Shown here: one piece after another, positions 1 through 8,338 of the stretch
How positions within the stretch are numbered: the stretch's first letter is position 1
Layout of the letters: each line of letters begins with the position of its first letter
NCBI RefSeq assembly: GCF_014652635.1
Contig: NZ_BMZE01000001.1
Coordinates: 1,388,166-1,422,402 of the forward strand
Length of the DNA: 34,237 nucleotides
Source: Devosia pacifica
GTDB lineage: Bacteria > Pseudomonadota > Alphaproteobacteria > Rhizobiales > Devosiaceae
Reading direction: 5' to 3'
Translations under genes and position numbers: made by a program
The notes under the pieces: model-generated
The model's input: the letters and a program-made list of their open reading frames with translations, nothing else
What the model was told of the DNA's origin: nothing
Databases searched by the model: none

Positions 1-55
1 CGCGCGCGGCCGTTCCGGTGCCAATAACGATCAGGTCGAATTTCTCTGTCATCAT
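1..55 (-). CDS. FAD-dependent pyridine nucleotide-disulfide oxidoreductase, MerA-like (N-terminus only)
   Basis: Only the first 18 codons are in the window, reading off the left edge on the minus strand. They begin MMTEKFDLIVIGTGTAAR, a beta strand followed by a GxGxxA dinucleotide-binding turn typical of the FAD site in mercuric reductase and dihydrolipoamide dehydrogenase relatives. The ATG at 55 overlaps the stop of the GDCCVxC gene (ATGATGA), so the two are probably translationally coupled; a second ATG at 52 is an alternative start. Position behind a MerR-controlled GDCCVxC gene makes a metal- or thiol-linked flavin reductase likely. The redox cysteine motif lies outside the window, so true mercuric reductase is not shown. 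Confidence 0.7.
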   Translation of the reverse strand, partial: MMTEKFDLIVIGTGTAAR

Positions 56-294
56 GCGCCAACCCCTGAAGCGGCGCAGCAGTTCCCGGATGAACCGCGT
101 TTTCGAGCTTCCTGAATCGGCGGGCACGGCGCGGATCCATAGGAGCAGTAGACGCAGCAATCGCCGTCATGCGGGCGCAGGACAGTACCGCAGCCTTTGC
201 AGTCATAGAAGAACTGGCATGCGTCCGTAGGCATGATCTCGGTTTCCTGGTGTCCACAGCGCGGACAGATGAGAGTGCTCTTAAAATCCGCCAT
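52..294 (-). CDS. GDCCVxC-domain small cysteine-rich protein
   Basis: An 80-residue protein beginning MADFKSTLICPRCG. It has an N-terminal CPRCGH zinc-ribbon-like pair, a second CKGCG pair, and then the diagnostic GDCCVYCSYGSAPCPP block, followed by a Cys-Cys near the C-terminus. This matches the GDCCVxC family, some members of which are selenoproteins, usually found beside mercury-type MerR and flavin reductases. A cytoplasmic metal- or selenium-handling role is inferred; the biochemical function is not known to me. The frame is open back to a TTG at 393, but that would sit on the expected transcription start, so the ATG at 294 is preferred. The ribosome-binding site is weak. Confidence 0.8.
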   Translation of the reverse strand: MADFKSTLICPRCGHQETEIMPTDACQFFYDCKGCGTVLRPHDGDCCVYCSYGSAPCPPIQEARKRGSSGNCCAASGVGA

Positions 295-398
295 GTCGTC
301 GGTTGCTTTCTCTAAAGAGCGTAAATCGTAGTCCCGGTGAAGACCGCGAGGGCTGGCAGCACGTCCAGTTTCCCTCGATCCGGTTGGCTTCAAGCTGT

Positions 399-429
399 AG
401 GATACAATCTGTAGCGGCTACAGATACAA
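399..429 (-). promoter_or_regulatory. MerR-type promoter/operator for the GDCCVxC-flavoprotein genes
   Basis: Read on the minus strand: -35 TTGTAT (429-424), a 19-bp spacer, and -10 TATCCT (404-399). The overlong 19-bp spacer is the hallmark of MerR-family activation by DNA untwisting. A perfect dyad CTGTAG-CCG-CTACAG (423-409) fills the -35 side of the spacer. The merR start codon lies 11 bp beyond on the other strand, so the site can also autoregulate merR. CTGTAG recurs at 395-400 on the plus strand. Confidence 0.65.
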
Positions 430-439
430 GAGGTTATTT

Positions 440-850
440 TTGGCTCAAAACCGGGAGTTCGGCATTGGGGAGCTGTCACAGCGAACCGCCGTCAATATCG
501 AAACGATCCGCTATTATGAACGGGTCGGGCTATTGCCATCGCCGCCCCGGACCCAAGGCGGCCACCGGCTTTATTCCAGCGCGCACCGGAAACGGCTGGT
601 GTTCATCCGGCGCAGCCGTGAGCTGGGCTTCACCCTCGACGAAATCCGCAATTTGTTAGGACTTGTCGAAGGCAGTTACGCCTGCGGCGATGTGCAGGAG
701 GCGGCGCTGGCCCATCTGAAGCATATTCGGCTCAAGATTGCCGATCTTCGGCGCATGGAGCGTACGCTTGCCGATACGGCCGCACGCTGTGAGGGCGGAA
801 CGGCTGCCGACTGCCCGATTATCGACGTGCTCAGCCGGGCGCCGGGCTGA
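440..850 (+). CDS. MerR-family transcriptional regulator, mercury-type
   Basis: A 136-residue MerR-family activator with a TTG start. It has the N-terminal winged-helix DNA-binding domain with the family signature IRYYERVGLLP (about residues 23-33), then a long dimerisation helix. Cysteines fall at 82, 117 and 125, almost exactly the mercury-binding positions of Tn501 MerR (82, 117, 126), though the loop is one residue shorter. This supports a soft divalent metal sensor such as Hg(II). It is divergent from the GDCCVxC-flavoprotein pair and its operator lies between them. It could sense another thiophilic metal; the missing loop residue leaves that open. Confidence 0.85.
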   Translation: MAQNREFGIGELSQRTAVNIETIRYYERVGLLPSPPRTQGGHRLYSSAHRKRLVFIRRSRELGFTLDEIRNLLGLVEGSYACGDVQEAALAHLKHIRLKIADLRRMERTLADTAARCEGGTAADCPIIDVLSRAPG

Positions 851-888
851 TGATTGCCATGTCGCGACAAGCCGCGGATTCTCACGGC

Positions 889-3429
889 TCACACGACATA
901 GCGGTCCCAGCTCCCATAATGCTCCTTACTACGGGGACCGCGCGGCAGGCTAAGGCCGATCAGGAGAATGCCGGTGATAACGCTTGCCCCCGAAGCGAGC
1001 GGCGCCGCGCCGATAAGCAGCCAAGGCGACGCAATCAGCCACAGCCCAAAGGCTACGTTGATGAAGCGCAAGGGCCGCGCGACTTCCGCCATAGCCATCA
1101 CGGCAACGGTGACAATGAGCGCGCCGACCAGATGATCGCTGTCCGCCATCGGTGGCTCGGTACCGAACGCTAGACGGCTGAACATAAGCCAAAGGCCAAC
1201 GGCAGCGCTTCCAACGAGCGTCCACGGTACAGTCACCCCACGGGTCGCCGACTTGATGGTGCCCCCGAGATCGGAATCGAAGCCGGACTGCTTGTCCTCG
1301 CCGCTGCCGGGCAGCGCGTCGCCCTTGAAGAAAGATCGCCAGAACGGTCGTCCGCGCCGCTTGTTTAGGACCAGGAACTGCCCCATCGCCACGAGTTCAT
1401 CGAGCGAATATGGAATCATGATCAGCATCGCGAGCGCAGCCAGCAGGCACAGCGTGCAATAAGTGCCGATAACGATCGGCTGAATGATGATGAAGTAGAT
1501 CGATATGACACCGAGCGGCACGACGACAATGCCGAACAGGAGGACCATCCATGGCATCGTACGCCAGCGGGCGCGGCCTCCCATGACGCCCATCAACACC
1601 TCAAACATGTAAGTGGTGGCGCCCAGACCACCATCCGCAATTGGCCAGGCTTTGGAAACGTCCGAAGTGATAATATACTCGGTGCCATTCCGGACCGCAT
1701 CGCCGGAAAAGAACGGTTCCCAGACGCCATCGATATGGCCCAGCTGATAGGCGGCAAGCACCCGGGAAATAACGAACCCAATGGCGCCGAGCGCGATGAT
1801 CGGCAGGCGCTGCAAATAGGTTGAGGGCGAATAGGTCCAGCCAGGGGGCATGTCGGAGGAGTCCATCATGCCTTCGTGGCTCATGCCTGGCATCATCGGC
1901 ACGAGGATGGCAAAAGTAATCACGAGTGCGCCCACCAATGTGTCATTGGCATAAACGGCGGCGTTTGGGGTCCAGAAGATGAGTGGCGCGAAGAGAAGCC
2001 AGATTCCGACTGCGGTATTCGCCCATGGCGCCCAACTGAAGCGCGGTGACAGTGACAGAGCGCTGAAAACCATGATCAGAATGCCGCTGACCAGGCCGCT
2101 CCAGGCGGTAAGCGCGCTCCGCAGCGCCGGGTCCCACAGTCCGCGTTCTTCCGTGACGCGCAATACTGCTTCACGGAAATTGTCCTCACCGAATGTGCCG
2201 AAGACAAACGGGCTGGTGGCGAGCCAAAGCCCGAGCAGGATATTAAGGAAATGCACCCAGAGCATATTGAAATGCATTTGCCGCATTCCCTGCTTATGCT
2301 CGCGCATCATTTCCTGATGCTCGCGCGGCTCTTTGCTGCTGTGGCTCTGCTGCTCCTTTTCGACCTGCTGCGAGGCGACTTTCGCCGAATTCAGCTTGTT
2401 GGCCTTATACCAGCCGACCGGATCGGCTTTCAGCGCATCGATCATTTTCGGCAGCGTCTCACGCAAGGAATGCTTGGGCTGCCATTCGAGCAAATCCCGG
2501 GCGCGAGCAATATTCAGTTCATAATGGTCATCGGAGATGTCGACCATCCACGGCCGGATAAACGGATCCTCGTCGAAAACCTCTCCTTCAATCCAAGCAC
2601 CGGCACGCGCGACCGACTTCGGGACCGTGCGAGTTTCCCAATCCTCATCATGAATGAGGCGGCCAAGGTCGCGCTGGAGCTCGCCAAAACTGAGCGTTTC
2701 GGGCTCGCCCAGAAGGATTGGTACTTCTGACGATAGTTCTTTGCGGCGATCAATAGCGTCTTGCAAAGCATCGGTGAGATCGTCGAGGTGCAGGAAAGGC
2801 TGACCGGAATCGAGATCGCCGGGATAGACGTGGCTGATCAGCTGGCGCTCGTAAATGCGCGCGATCTGACGGGAGAGAAATGCCGAGTGGCACATGTCAT
2901 CGTAGACGCCGGCTGGGCGTACTATGAGAGCGGGCACGCGTCCGCGCATTTCATGGATCAGCTCCTCCGTTCGAATCTTGGAGGCTCGGTAAGGGAGCTT
3001 TGCATCGAGCGCCCAGTCCTCGTCGATCGGCTCGCCGCGCCTGCCCGGTGCATGGACCAGCATTGTGCTGGTGAAAATGAATTGCTCGACATCGAACGCC
3101 TGTAGACCGCGGAGCAGCCGCTCGGTCCCGTGGACCGTAACCTGCTCGTATTTGGGGTTCGGCTCGCCGCTCAGATCAAAATACGCGGCGAGATGAATCA
3201 CCGAGGCGATACGGTTGCCATAGGCAGTGCGAACGCGTTCAAGCGCTGCCGCAACGCTTTCTTGCGAGGTCAAATCAATGCATACGCATTCGGCTTCCGA
3301 AGGGGGGTGAGGCGATGTTTCCCGGTCCAGTCCGATGAGGGTGAACCGCCCGGCCAATTTGCGGATGACGGCGGAACCAATAAAACCGCTGCTGCCCGTG
3401 ACGATAACAATGTCCTTGCCGCCCCTCAT
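889..3429 (-). CDS. NAD-dependent epimerase / SPW-repeat / VKOR fusion membrane protein
   Basis: An 846-residue fusion. Residues 1 to about 340 form an extended short-chain dehydrogenase/epimerase with the NAD-binding TGSSGFIGS (11-19) and catalytic YRASK (147-151). A charged, Gln/Glu/His-rich linker leads to about a dozen hydrophobic segments. These include SPW-repeat-like stretches (GLWLATSPFVFG; GLWLIASPWLL) and a central VKOR-like part with the redox pair GTYCTLC. The epimerase would be cytoplasmic and the thiol site in or at the membrane. Substrates are unknown. VKOR proteins oxidise thiol oxidoreductases such as DsbA using quinone, so a link to envelope disulphide chemistry is plausible. 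The start at 3429 has a G-rich ribosome-binding site. The gene converges on merR. Confidence 0.85.
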   Translation of the reverse strand: MRGGKDIVIVTGSSGFIGSAVIRKLAGRFTLIGLDRETSPHPPSEAECVCIDLTSQESVAAALERVRTAYGNRIASVIHLAAYFDLSGEPNPKYEQVTVHGTERLLRGLQAFDVEQFIFTSTMLVHAPGRRGEPIDEDWALDAKLPYRASKIRTEELIHEMRGRVPALIVRPAGVYDDMCHSAFLSRQIARIYERQLISHVYPGDLDSGQPFLHLDDLTDALQDAIDRRKELSSEVPILLGEPETLSFGELQRDLGRLIHDEDWETRTVPKSVARAGAWIEGEVFDEDPFIRPWMVDISDDHYELNIARARDLLEWQPKHSLRETLPKMIDALKADPVGWYKANKLNSAKVASQQVEKEQQSHSSKEPREHQEMMREHKQGMRQMHFNMLWVHFLNILLGLWLATSPFVFGTFGEDNFREAVLRVTEERGLWDPALRSALTAWSGLVSGILIMVFSALSLSPRFSWAPWANTAVGIWLLFAPLIFWTPNAAVYANDTLVGALVITFAILVPMMPGMSHEGMMDSSDMPPGWTYSPSTYLQRLPIIALGAIGFVISRVLAAYQLGHIDGVWEPFFSGDAVRNGTEYIITSDVSKAWPIADGGLGATTYMFEVLMGVMGGRARWRTMPWMVLLFGIVVVPLGVISIYFIIIQPIVIGTYCTLCLLAALAMLIMIPYSLDELVAMGQFLVLNKRRGRPFWRSFFKGDALPGSGEDKQSGFDSDLGGTIKSATRGVTVPWTLVGSAAVGLWLMFSRLAFGTEPPMADSDHLVGALIVTVAVMAMAEVARPLRFINVAFGLWLIASPWLLIGAAPLASGASVITGILLIGLSLPRGPRSKEHYGSWDRYVV

Positions 3430-3463
3430 CCCTGCCCCCCGGGTCGTGGCAGTTTGTCCGGCT

Positions 3464-3547
3464 TCAACCCCTCCGATGTTTGATTGGTACCCCGATCACG
3501 AGCACAATCAGTGCCAAACCCACAATAAGGGTCATGCCGCCTATCAT
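3464..3547 (-). CDS. possible 27-residue single-pass membrane peptide
   Basis: Short frame reading MIGGMTLIVGLALIVLVIGV and ending in a basic KHRRG tail. It is one hydrophobic helix with a positive C-terminus, as in small membrane peptides. A GGAGGGG ribosome-binding site lies nine bases before the ATG. It ends 34 bases before the epimerase-VKOR fusion on the same strand, so it could be a co-transcribed partner. No family is recognised and the length is at the limit of what sequence alone can support. A second frame with a good GAGGAGG site starts at 3641 and overlaps it; its protein looks unlike a natural sequence. Confidence 0.45.
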   Translation of the reverse strand: MIGGMTLIVGLALIVLVIGVPIKHRRG

Positions 3548-3824
3548 TCAGTTCAGCCCCTCCATTCCCGCTATAGATTTTTTTCGGCTCCGCGCTTCGC
3601 GGTGTGAAGATCCAGTCGCCGGAGCGGGAAAGCAAATTCATTCCAGCCTCCTCGAGACTTGTAATAGTGGGTCAACACGTCATCGGTCGGTCAACACTCC
3701 TCCAAGAGAAAGTGCCTCAGATCATCGAGGTTGCAAAAAAAGTTCGAATTGCGGTCACCCATCGTGCCGGACAGCAATTTTACTTGGAGCTGGCGACTGC
3801 CACTTGGTGTTCAGGCTTTTGTCG
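3548..3824 (-). other. intergenic region with candidate promoter for the 27-residue peptide and fusion gene
   Basis: I see no convincing protein in these 277 bases. Read on the minus strand, the nine-base word GTGTTGACC occurs twice, at 3697-3689 and 3678-3670, 19 bp apart, followed by an AT-rich TATTAC. This may be a promoter/operator for the leftward genes. A GAGGAGG ribosome-binding site precedes an ATG at 3641, but the resulting frame overlaps the 27-residue ORF and has no recognisable content. Confidence 0.3.
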
Positions 3825-6299
3825 TTACTGGCCGCCCATGTGCGACGATAATCGAACCGATCTCAGCCTGAGCGCATTGCCAATCACCGAGACGGACGAG
3901 AGGCTCATTGCGGCGGCCGCGAACATTGGCGAGATCAGCAGTCCGAAGAACGGATAAAGGAGACCGGCAGCGATCGGAACGCCGACGGTGTTGTATATCA
4001 TCGCGAAGAACAGGTTCTGCCGAATGTTGCGCATCGTGGCGAGGGATAGGCGGCGCGCCCTCACGATCCCGCCAAGATCGCCCTTGACCAGGGTGAAGCC
4101 GGCGCTCTCGATCGCGACGTCAGCCCCCGTGCCCATTGCGATGCCGACATCGGCCTGTGCCAGGGCGGGGGCGTCGTTTACCCCGTCCCCGGCCATGGCC
4201 ACCTTGCGTCCCTCCGATTGCAGATCGCGAATGATGCGCGCCTTATCCTCGGGCAGCACGTCGGCGCGGACTTCATCGATGCCGAGGCGGCCCGCAACAG
4301 CGCGCGCGGTTCGCTCATTGTCGCCCGTTGCCATAACGATCCGGAAGCCGAGGTCATGCAGCGCCTTGAGCGCGGCCGGCGTCGTCTCCTTGACGGGATC
4401 CGCAACGCTTACGAGACCCGCGACCCCGCCATCAACGACGACGAACATGACGGTCTCCCCCTCATCGCGCCGGGCGTTTGCGGTCTCGGCAGCTGACGGT
4501 GCCTCGACCCCGAGCTCCGCCAGCATCCTCGCATTGCCCAATGCGACCGCCTTGCCGTCTACCACGCCTTTCACACCCATCCCGGTGACCGCCTCGAAAT
4601 CGTCGGCCTTGGCGAGCGTGAGGCCTCGCGCCTCGGCACCCCGGACGATCGCCTCCGCCAGCGGATGTTCTGAGCCCCGCTCCAGGCTTGCTGCGAGGCG
4701 CAGAATCTCGGCTTCGTCATGACCTCTCTCGGGCAGCACGACGGAAAGCTCCGGCTTGCCAACCGTAAGCGTTCCGGTCTTGTCGACGATCAGCGTATCC
4801 ACTTTCTCGAAAGCTTCTAACGCTTCGGCATTCTTGATGAGCACGCCCGCTTGCGCACCGCGCCCCGTCGCCGTCATGATCGACATTGGCGTGGCAAGAC
4901 CGAGCGCGCAGGGGCAGGCAATGATGAGAACGGCAATGGCTGAGATAAGAGCATAGGCCAGCGCAGGCGACGGACCCCAAATAGACCAGGCGAGGAACGA
5001 CAGCACCGCGATCGCAATCACCGCCGGTACGAAGTAACCGGCTACAGCGTCGGCAAGCTTTTGGATTGGCGCGCGCGATCTCTGCGCGGCCGCCACCATC
5101 TCGACGATCTGCGCGAGCATCGTGTCCTTGCCCACTCTCTTGGCCTCTATGATGAGACTTCCGGTCCCGTTGATCGTTGCTCCGGTGACAGGATCGCCCG
5201 CGATTTTCTCTACCGGCACCGGTTCGCCCGTCAGCATCGACTCGTCCACCGACGACCGTCCTTCCACGACCTCGCCGTCGACCGGCACTTTTTCACCCGG
5301 ACGCACCCGGAGTCGCTCGCCGATCTCCACATCTTCGAGCGGCACCTCCTCTTCAACGCCACCCTCGCGGATCACGCGAGCGCTCTTGGCCGCGAGATCG
5401 AGCAGCGCGCGGATGGCCGAGCCAGTCCGCTCGCGCGCTCGCAGCTCCAGGATCTGGCCCAGGAGGACGAGAACCACAATCACAGACCCAGCCTCGAAAT
5501 AGATACCGACGTTCCCCTCAGCGTCGCGAAATCCGCTGGGGAAAAGGCCTGGTGCGATTACGGCGACAGTGCTGAACGCCCACGCCGCAAAAATCCCCAT
5601 GGCGATCAGACTGAACATGTTGAGGTTCAGGCTGCGGAAGCTTTTCCACCCCCGCACCAGGAACGGCCACCCCGCCCAAAGGATCACCGGCGTGGCTAGA
5701 ATGAGTTCTAGCCAGTGGGCAAGTCGCTCCCCGGTCCAACTACGGATCGGGATACCGACATAGCCGCCCATTGCCAAAAGGAGAACCGGAATGGTCAGGA
5801 CGACACCAATCCAGAACCTCCGGGAGAAGTCGACCAGTTCTGGGTTTGGGCCTTCGTCGCCCTGCGGGACGCCTTTGGGCTCCAGCGCCATCCCGCAGAT
5901 CGGGCAGTCCCCCGGTCCAACCTGCTCGATATCAGGGTGCATCGGGCAGGTGTAGATCGTGCCGGCTGGCATAGGTTCTGGCGTCGGCTTGCCCTTGAGG
6001 TATGTCTCGGGGGCCGCTTCGAACTTCTCCTTGCAGCGAGCCGAGCAGAAGTAGAAGTTTTCGCCCGAATACGAGGACAAGTGTTTGGCAGTCGCCCGAT
6101 CGACTGCCATGCCGCAGACCGGATCGACGGCCTCTATAAAGTCGCTAGGCGAGGCGGCGAAGCGAGACCGGCAATTCTCGGAGCAAAAGTGGTAGAGATG
6201 GCCTTTGTGCTCATGGCGGGGGCTGCTGTCCCCCGTCTCTACCACCATGCCGCAGACTGGGTCTCTGGTCATTCCCGAATTGGCGCGCGCTACGTCCAT
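3825..6299 (-). CDS. copA: Copper-translocating P1B-type ATPase with two YHS domains
   Basis: An 824-residue metal exporter in the inner membrane. N-terminal metal sites are two YHS domains (DPVCGM at about 13-18 and 59-64, each with a later FCSxxC pair) and a heavy-metal-binding zinc-ribbon-like segment (YTCPMHP at 116-122) instead of the usual HMA domain. The core has TGE (357-359), the transport site CPC (462-464), the phosphorylation site DKTGT (506-510), SEHPLAEA and [10 protein letters not shown]; the last helices carry YN and MSLSS. CPC plus YN and MxxSS fits the Cu(I)/Ag(I) P1B-1 class. The ATG at 6299 is chosen because GGAGGG lies just upstream; the frame extends 20 codons further, into the promoter. 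Confidence 0.95.
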   Translation of the reverse strand: MDVARANSGMTRDPVCGMVVETGDSSPRHEHKGHLYHFCSENCRSRFAASPSDFIEAVDPVCGMAVDRATAKHLSSYSGENFYFCSARCKEKFEAAPETYLKGKPTPEPMPAGTIYTCPMHPDIEQVGPGDCPICGMALEPKGVPQGDEGPNPELVDFSRRFWIGVVLTIPVLLLAMGGYVGIPIRSWTGERLAHWLELILATPVILWAGWPFLVRGWKSFRSLNLNMFSLIAMGIFAAWAFSTVAVIAPGLFPSGFRDAEGNVGIYFEAGSVIVVLVLLGQILELRARERTGSAIRALLDLAAKSARVIREGGVEEEVPLEDVEIGERLRVRPGEKVPVDGEVVEGRSSVDESMLTGEPVPVEKIAGDPVTGATINGTGSLIIEAKRVGKDTMLAQIVEMVAAAQRSRAPIQKLADAVAGYFVPAVIAIAVLSFLAWSIWGPSPALAYALISAIAVLIIACPCALGLATPMSIMTATGRGAQAGVLIKNAEALEAFEKVDTLIVDKTGTLTVGKPELSVVLPERGHDEAEILRLAASLERGSEHPLAEAIVRGAEARGLTLAKADDFEAVTGMGVKGVVDGKAVALGNARMLAELGVEAPSAAETANARRDEGETVMFVVVDGGVAGLVSVADPVKETTPAALKALHDLGFRIVMATGDNERTARAVAGRLGIDEVRADVLPEDKARIIRDLQSEGRKVAMAGDGVNDAPALAQADVGIAMGTGADVAIESAGFTLVKGDLGGIVRARRLSLATMRNIRQNLFFAMIYNTVGVPIAAGLLYPFFGLLISPMFAAAAMSLSSVSVIGNALRLRSVRLSSHMGGQ

Positions 6300-6328
6300 G
6301 GTCAACCCTCCAAGCAGTTGAGCACCAA

Positions 6329-6359
6329 AAAGTAGCGCTTCCACCGATGGGAAGGTCAA
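6329..6359 (-). promoter_or_regulatory. CueR-type promoter of the copper ATPase
   Basis: Read on the minus strand: -35 TTGACC (6359-6354), a 19-bp spacer, and -10 TACTTT (6334-6329). The spacer begins with the dyad CTTCC-N7-GGAAG (6354-6338), the layout of copper-responsive CueR promoters. The ATPase start codon follows 29 bases after the -10 box. Confidence 0.85.
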
Positions 6360-6384
6360 GGCTTAAAAAAACGTCGAACCCCCA

Positions 6385-6415
6385 TTGACCTTCCCATCGG
6401 TGGAACCCTTACGTA
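6385..6415 (+). promoter_or_regulatory. CueR-type promoter of cueR and possibly the copper operon
   Basis: TTGACC (6385-6390), a 19-bp spacer and a weak -10 TACGTA (6410-6415). The dyad CTTCC-N7-GGAAC has one mismatch compared with the ATPase promoter. With the ATPase promoter it forms a perfect 21-bp inverted repeat (6339-6359 against 6385-6405), separated by 25 bp. CueR should therefore bind both and also control its own gene. Confidence 0.75.
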
Positions 6416-6447
6416 AGGCTGGGAAGTGGATAAAAGGTACTGCCACG

Positions 6448-6843
6448 ATGAACATCGGAGATGTCTCTGAACAGAGCGGTTTGCCAGCCAAGACCATACG
6501 GTATTATGAGCAGATTGGCTTGGTGCGGCCCTCGCGAAGCGAAAACGGATATCGTGATTTCGAGTCTGAGGACTTGCACAAGCTCACATTTCTGTGCCGC
6601 GCCCGATCCCTTGGATTCAGCATAGATGAGTGCCGGACGCTTTTGTCCCTGTACGAGGATCGTGAGCGATCGAGTTCAGAGGTCAAGAAGATTGCCGCAA
6701 AGCATCTTGCCCATGTCGATAAGAAGATATCGGAGCTGCAGTCGTTGAGTGCAACACTCCGTGATCTTGTCGATCGCTGCAATGGCGACGATCGTCCTGA
6801 ATGTCCGATCGTCAACGATCTGGCTCACTCCGGAACAGCCTAA
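6448..6843 (+). CDS. cueR: Cu(I)-responsive MerR-family regulator CueR
   Basis: A 131-residue MerR-family activator. It has the DNA-binding signature TIRYYEQIGL (about 16-25) and a C-terminal metal loop with Cys111 and Cys119 (C-x7-C, CNGDDRPEC), matching the two-cysteine Cu(I) site of CueR. Residue 77 is serine, as in monovalent-ion sensors, where divalent sensors have cysteine. This argues for Cu(I)/Ag(I) sensing. The frame is open back to 6385, but those codons overlap the promoter, so the ATG at 6448 is used; its ribosome-binding site (AAAAGG) is modest. It diverges from the copper ATPase. Confidence 0.92.
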   Translation: MNIGDVSEQSGLPAKTIRYYEQIGLVRPSRSENGYRDFESEDLHKLTFLCRARSLGFSIDECRTLLSLYEDRERSSSEVKKIAAKHLAHVDKKISELQSLSATLRDLVDRCNGDDRPECPIVNDLAHSGTA

Positions 6844-6911
6844 AGGCATTCGAAGGCGCAATTGGTCGCAACCATATCTATGGAAGTGCAACCGCCTATA
6901 GGGTAATCAGT

Positions 6912-7250
6912 ATGAAGTTCTTCGTGCGGCTCATTGTTGTTACCGTCCTTGCCGCTTTCGCGGCAAGTTCGGTCGCGCATGCAACGGGCTCGGCGGAGAT
7001 GACCGCCGCCATGATTGCCTCCGACGACGCCGCGATGGATATGCCCGATTGCGACGCATGTGGCGACGAAGGCCAGACGGCTTTCGCGTGCGACGTCATC
7101 TGTGGAGCGGGCGGTTTCGCATCTTTGCTTGTCCCGCAGTCGCAGGGGATGTTTCAGTCTCCCCGTCAGACGCTTAATCCGGTGGTGACGCAGAATCTGC
7201 GCGGTCTTACCGGTCCCCCAGCCAAACAACCTCCTCGATCCCTCATCTGA
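6912..7250 (+). CDS. small secreted cysteine-rich protein of the copper cluster
   Basis: A 112-residue protein with a clear signal peptide (MKFFVRLIVVTVLAAFAASS, cleavage near VAHA). The mature part is short, with a Met/Asp stretch followed by cysteines in the pattern CDAC...C...C (about residues 48 to 63), and then a Pro/Gln-rich tail. A periplasmic metal-binding role is inferred from the residues and from its place between cueR and the other copper genes. I do not recognise a named family. The start at 6912 is the first ATG that gives a signal peptide; the frame stays open upstream into the cueR 3' end. Confidence 0.7.
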   Translation: MKFFVRLIVVTVLAAFAASSVAHATGSAEMTAAMIASDDAAMDMPDCDACGDEGQTAFACDVICGAGGFASLLVPQSQGMFQSPRQTLNPVVTQNLRGLTGPPAKQPPRSLI

Positions 7251-7394
7251 TCTGACGCCCGGCGCGCGAGCGCATCCGGGAATGTCATCTCGTGCTTCGG
7301 CGACGCATTTTCTCCGACGCGCGCGATCCAGTCCTTACCGACTGGGGCACCCACTGGCCCCGGCGGTAGACCGAGAGTTTGATGAGGAATAATT

Positions 7395-8327
7395 ATGTCC
7401 CGCCACTCATATCCGGCGCTCACGCGCCGCATGTTCATCCTAGGTTCCGGTGCTGCACTCGGGACCTCGGCATTACCAATGGCTCTGCGTGCTGCCGTAC
7501 CGGCAGATTCGGCCATGGCGGTCGTCGCCTTCGATGGCGATGCTTTGCTCGCCGCTGGCTCGAACCTGATCCGCAGCGAGGATAACGGCAAGTCCTGGAC
7601 AGCGCTGCCGGTTCCTGCCGCCATTCTAGGCCTGGCCACGCACCCTGCGCAACCGGGACATCTCTTTGCCGGTCTCGCTTCTGGCGGCGTCGTCTTGTCC
7701 CAAGATGGTGGCCGCAGCTGGGAAACCCGCTCCCGTGGGCTCGCCGAGGGTGAAGTCGATGCTGTGGCCGTAGCGGCCGGCCAACCTGACATGTTTTATG
7801 CAGCAGTCCGGGGGGACGGCCTTTGGAAAAGCGAGGACGCTGGTGGAAACTGGAGTCTTGCTATCGATCGCCCCTGGCTCGAGGACGCCGAACGTGACCC
7901 TTTGGCGCTCGCTTCAGTCGATTTGGCAACGGGCATGGGCGGAATCTGGATCTACGCCGGCACCCCAGCGGGCCTGACGCGTGTTCCCGACTGCTTCTGC
8001 CGCTGGCAGGACGTCCAGCCCGGCGACGCGATGGATGCCCTGGTTGCAGGCGACACGCCTCCTTCGGAAGCTCCGCTCCCAAGGAGCGAACCGGTCCGAG
8101 CGCTCGCCAGTGCACTCTCTGCACCCGAAACACTGTACGCCGCGCTGCCGTCGGGCGTCTGGACGTCCCGCGATGGCGGCGTGGTTTGGTCGCATGTCGC
8201 GCAGGGCTCTGCCTCGGCGGTCGCTGTTCATCCCGCCGATGAAAAACGTTTGATCGCCGCGCTCGACGGCGTCCTGAAACTCAGCCGCGATGGCGGCGCA
8301 AACTGGACCACTCTCGCGGTCGCTTGA
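7395..8327 (+). CDS. BNR/Asp-box repeat beta-propeller protein, exported
   Basis: A 310-residue protein beginning with a twin-arginine-like leader (TRRMFILGSG), suggesting periplasmic location. It contains at least five Asp-box repeats of the form SxDxGxxW (SEDNGKSW, SQDGGRSW, SEDAGGNW, SRDGGVVW, SRDGGANW), each marking a beta-hairpin in a propeller of the sialidase/Vps10 type. No sialidase catalytic residues are evident, so a scaffold or binding role is more likely. Its stop overlaps or abuts the start of the DUF411 gene, and related pairs are known in copper clusters. It may assist copper protein folding or binding; this is inference from context. Confidence 0.8.
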   Translation: MSRHSYPALTRRMFILGSGAALGTSALPMALRAAVPADSAMAVVAFDGDALLAAGSNLIRSEDNGKSWTALPVPAAILGLATHPAQPGHLFAGLASGGVVLSQDGGRSWETRSRGLAEGEVDAVAVAAGQPDMFYAAVRGDGLWKSEDAGGNWSLAIDRPWLEDAERDPLALASVDLATGMGGIWIYAGTPAGLTRVPDCFCRWQDVQPGDAMDALVAGDTPPSEAPLPRSEPVRALASALSAPETLYAALPSGVWTSRDGGVVWSHVAQGSASAVAVHPADEKRLIAALDGVLKLSRDGGANWTTLAVA

Positions 8328-8338
8328 TGGAGACTATA

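Noticed and set aside
3426..3641. 71-codon leftward frame with a good GAGGAGG site
   Set aside because: The translated sequence has no recognisable domain, and it overlaps the better small membrane ORF in another frame; kept only as a remark.
7330..7365. TGGGGC...GGCCCC hairpin as terminator after the Cys-rich copper gene
   Set aside because: The stem is short, no T-run follows, and the next gene starts shortly after; evidence is too weak.
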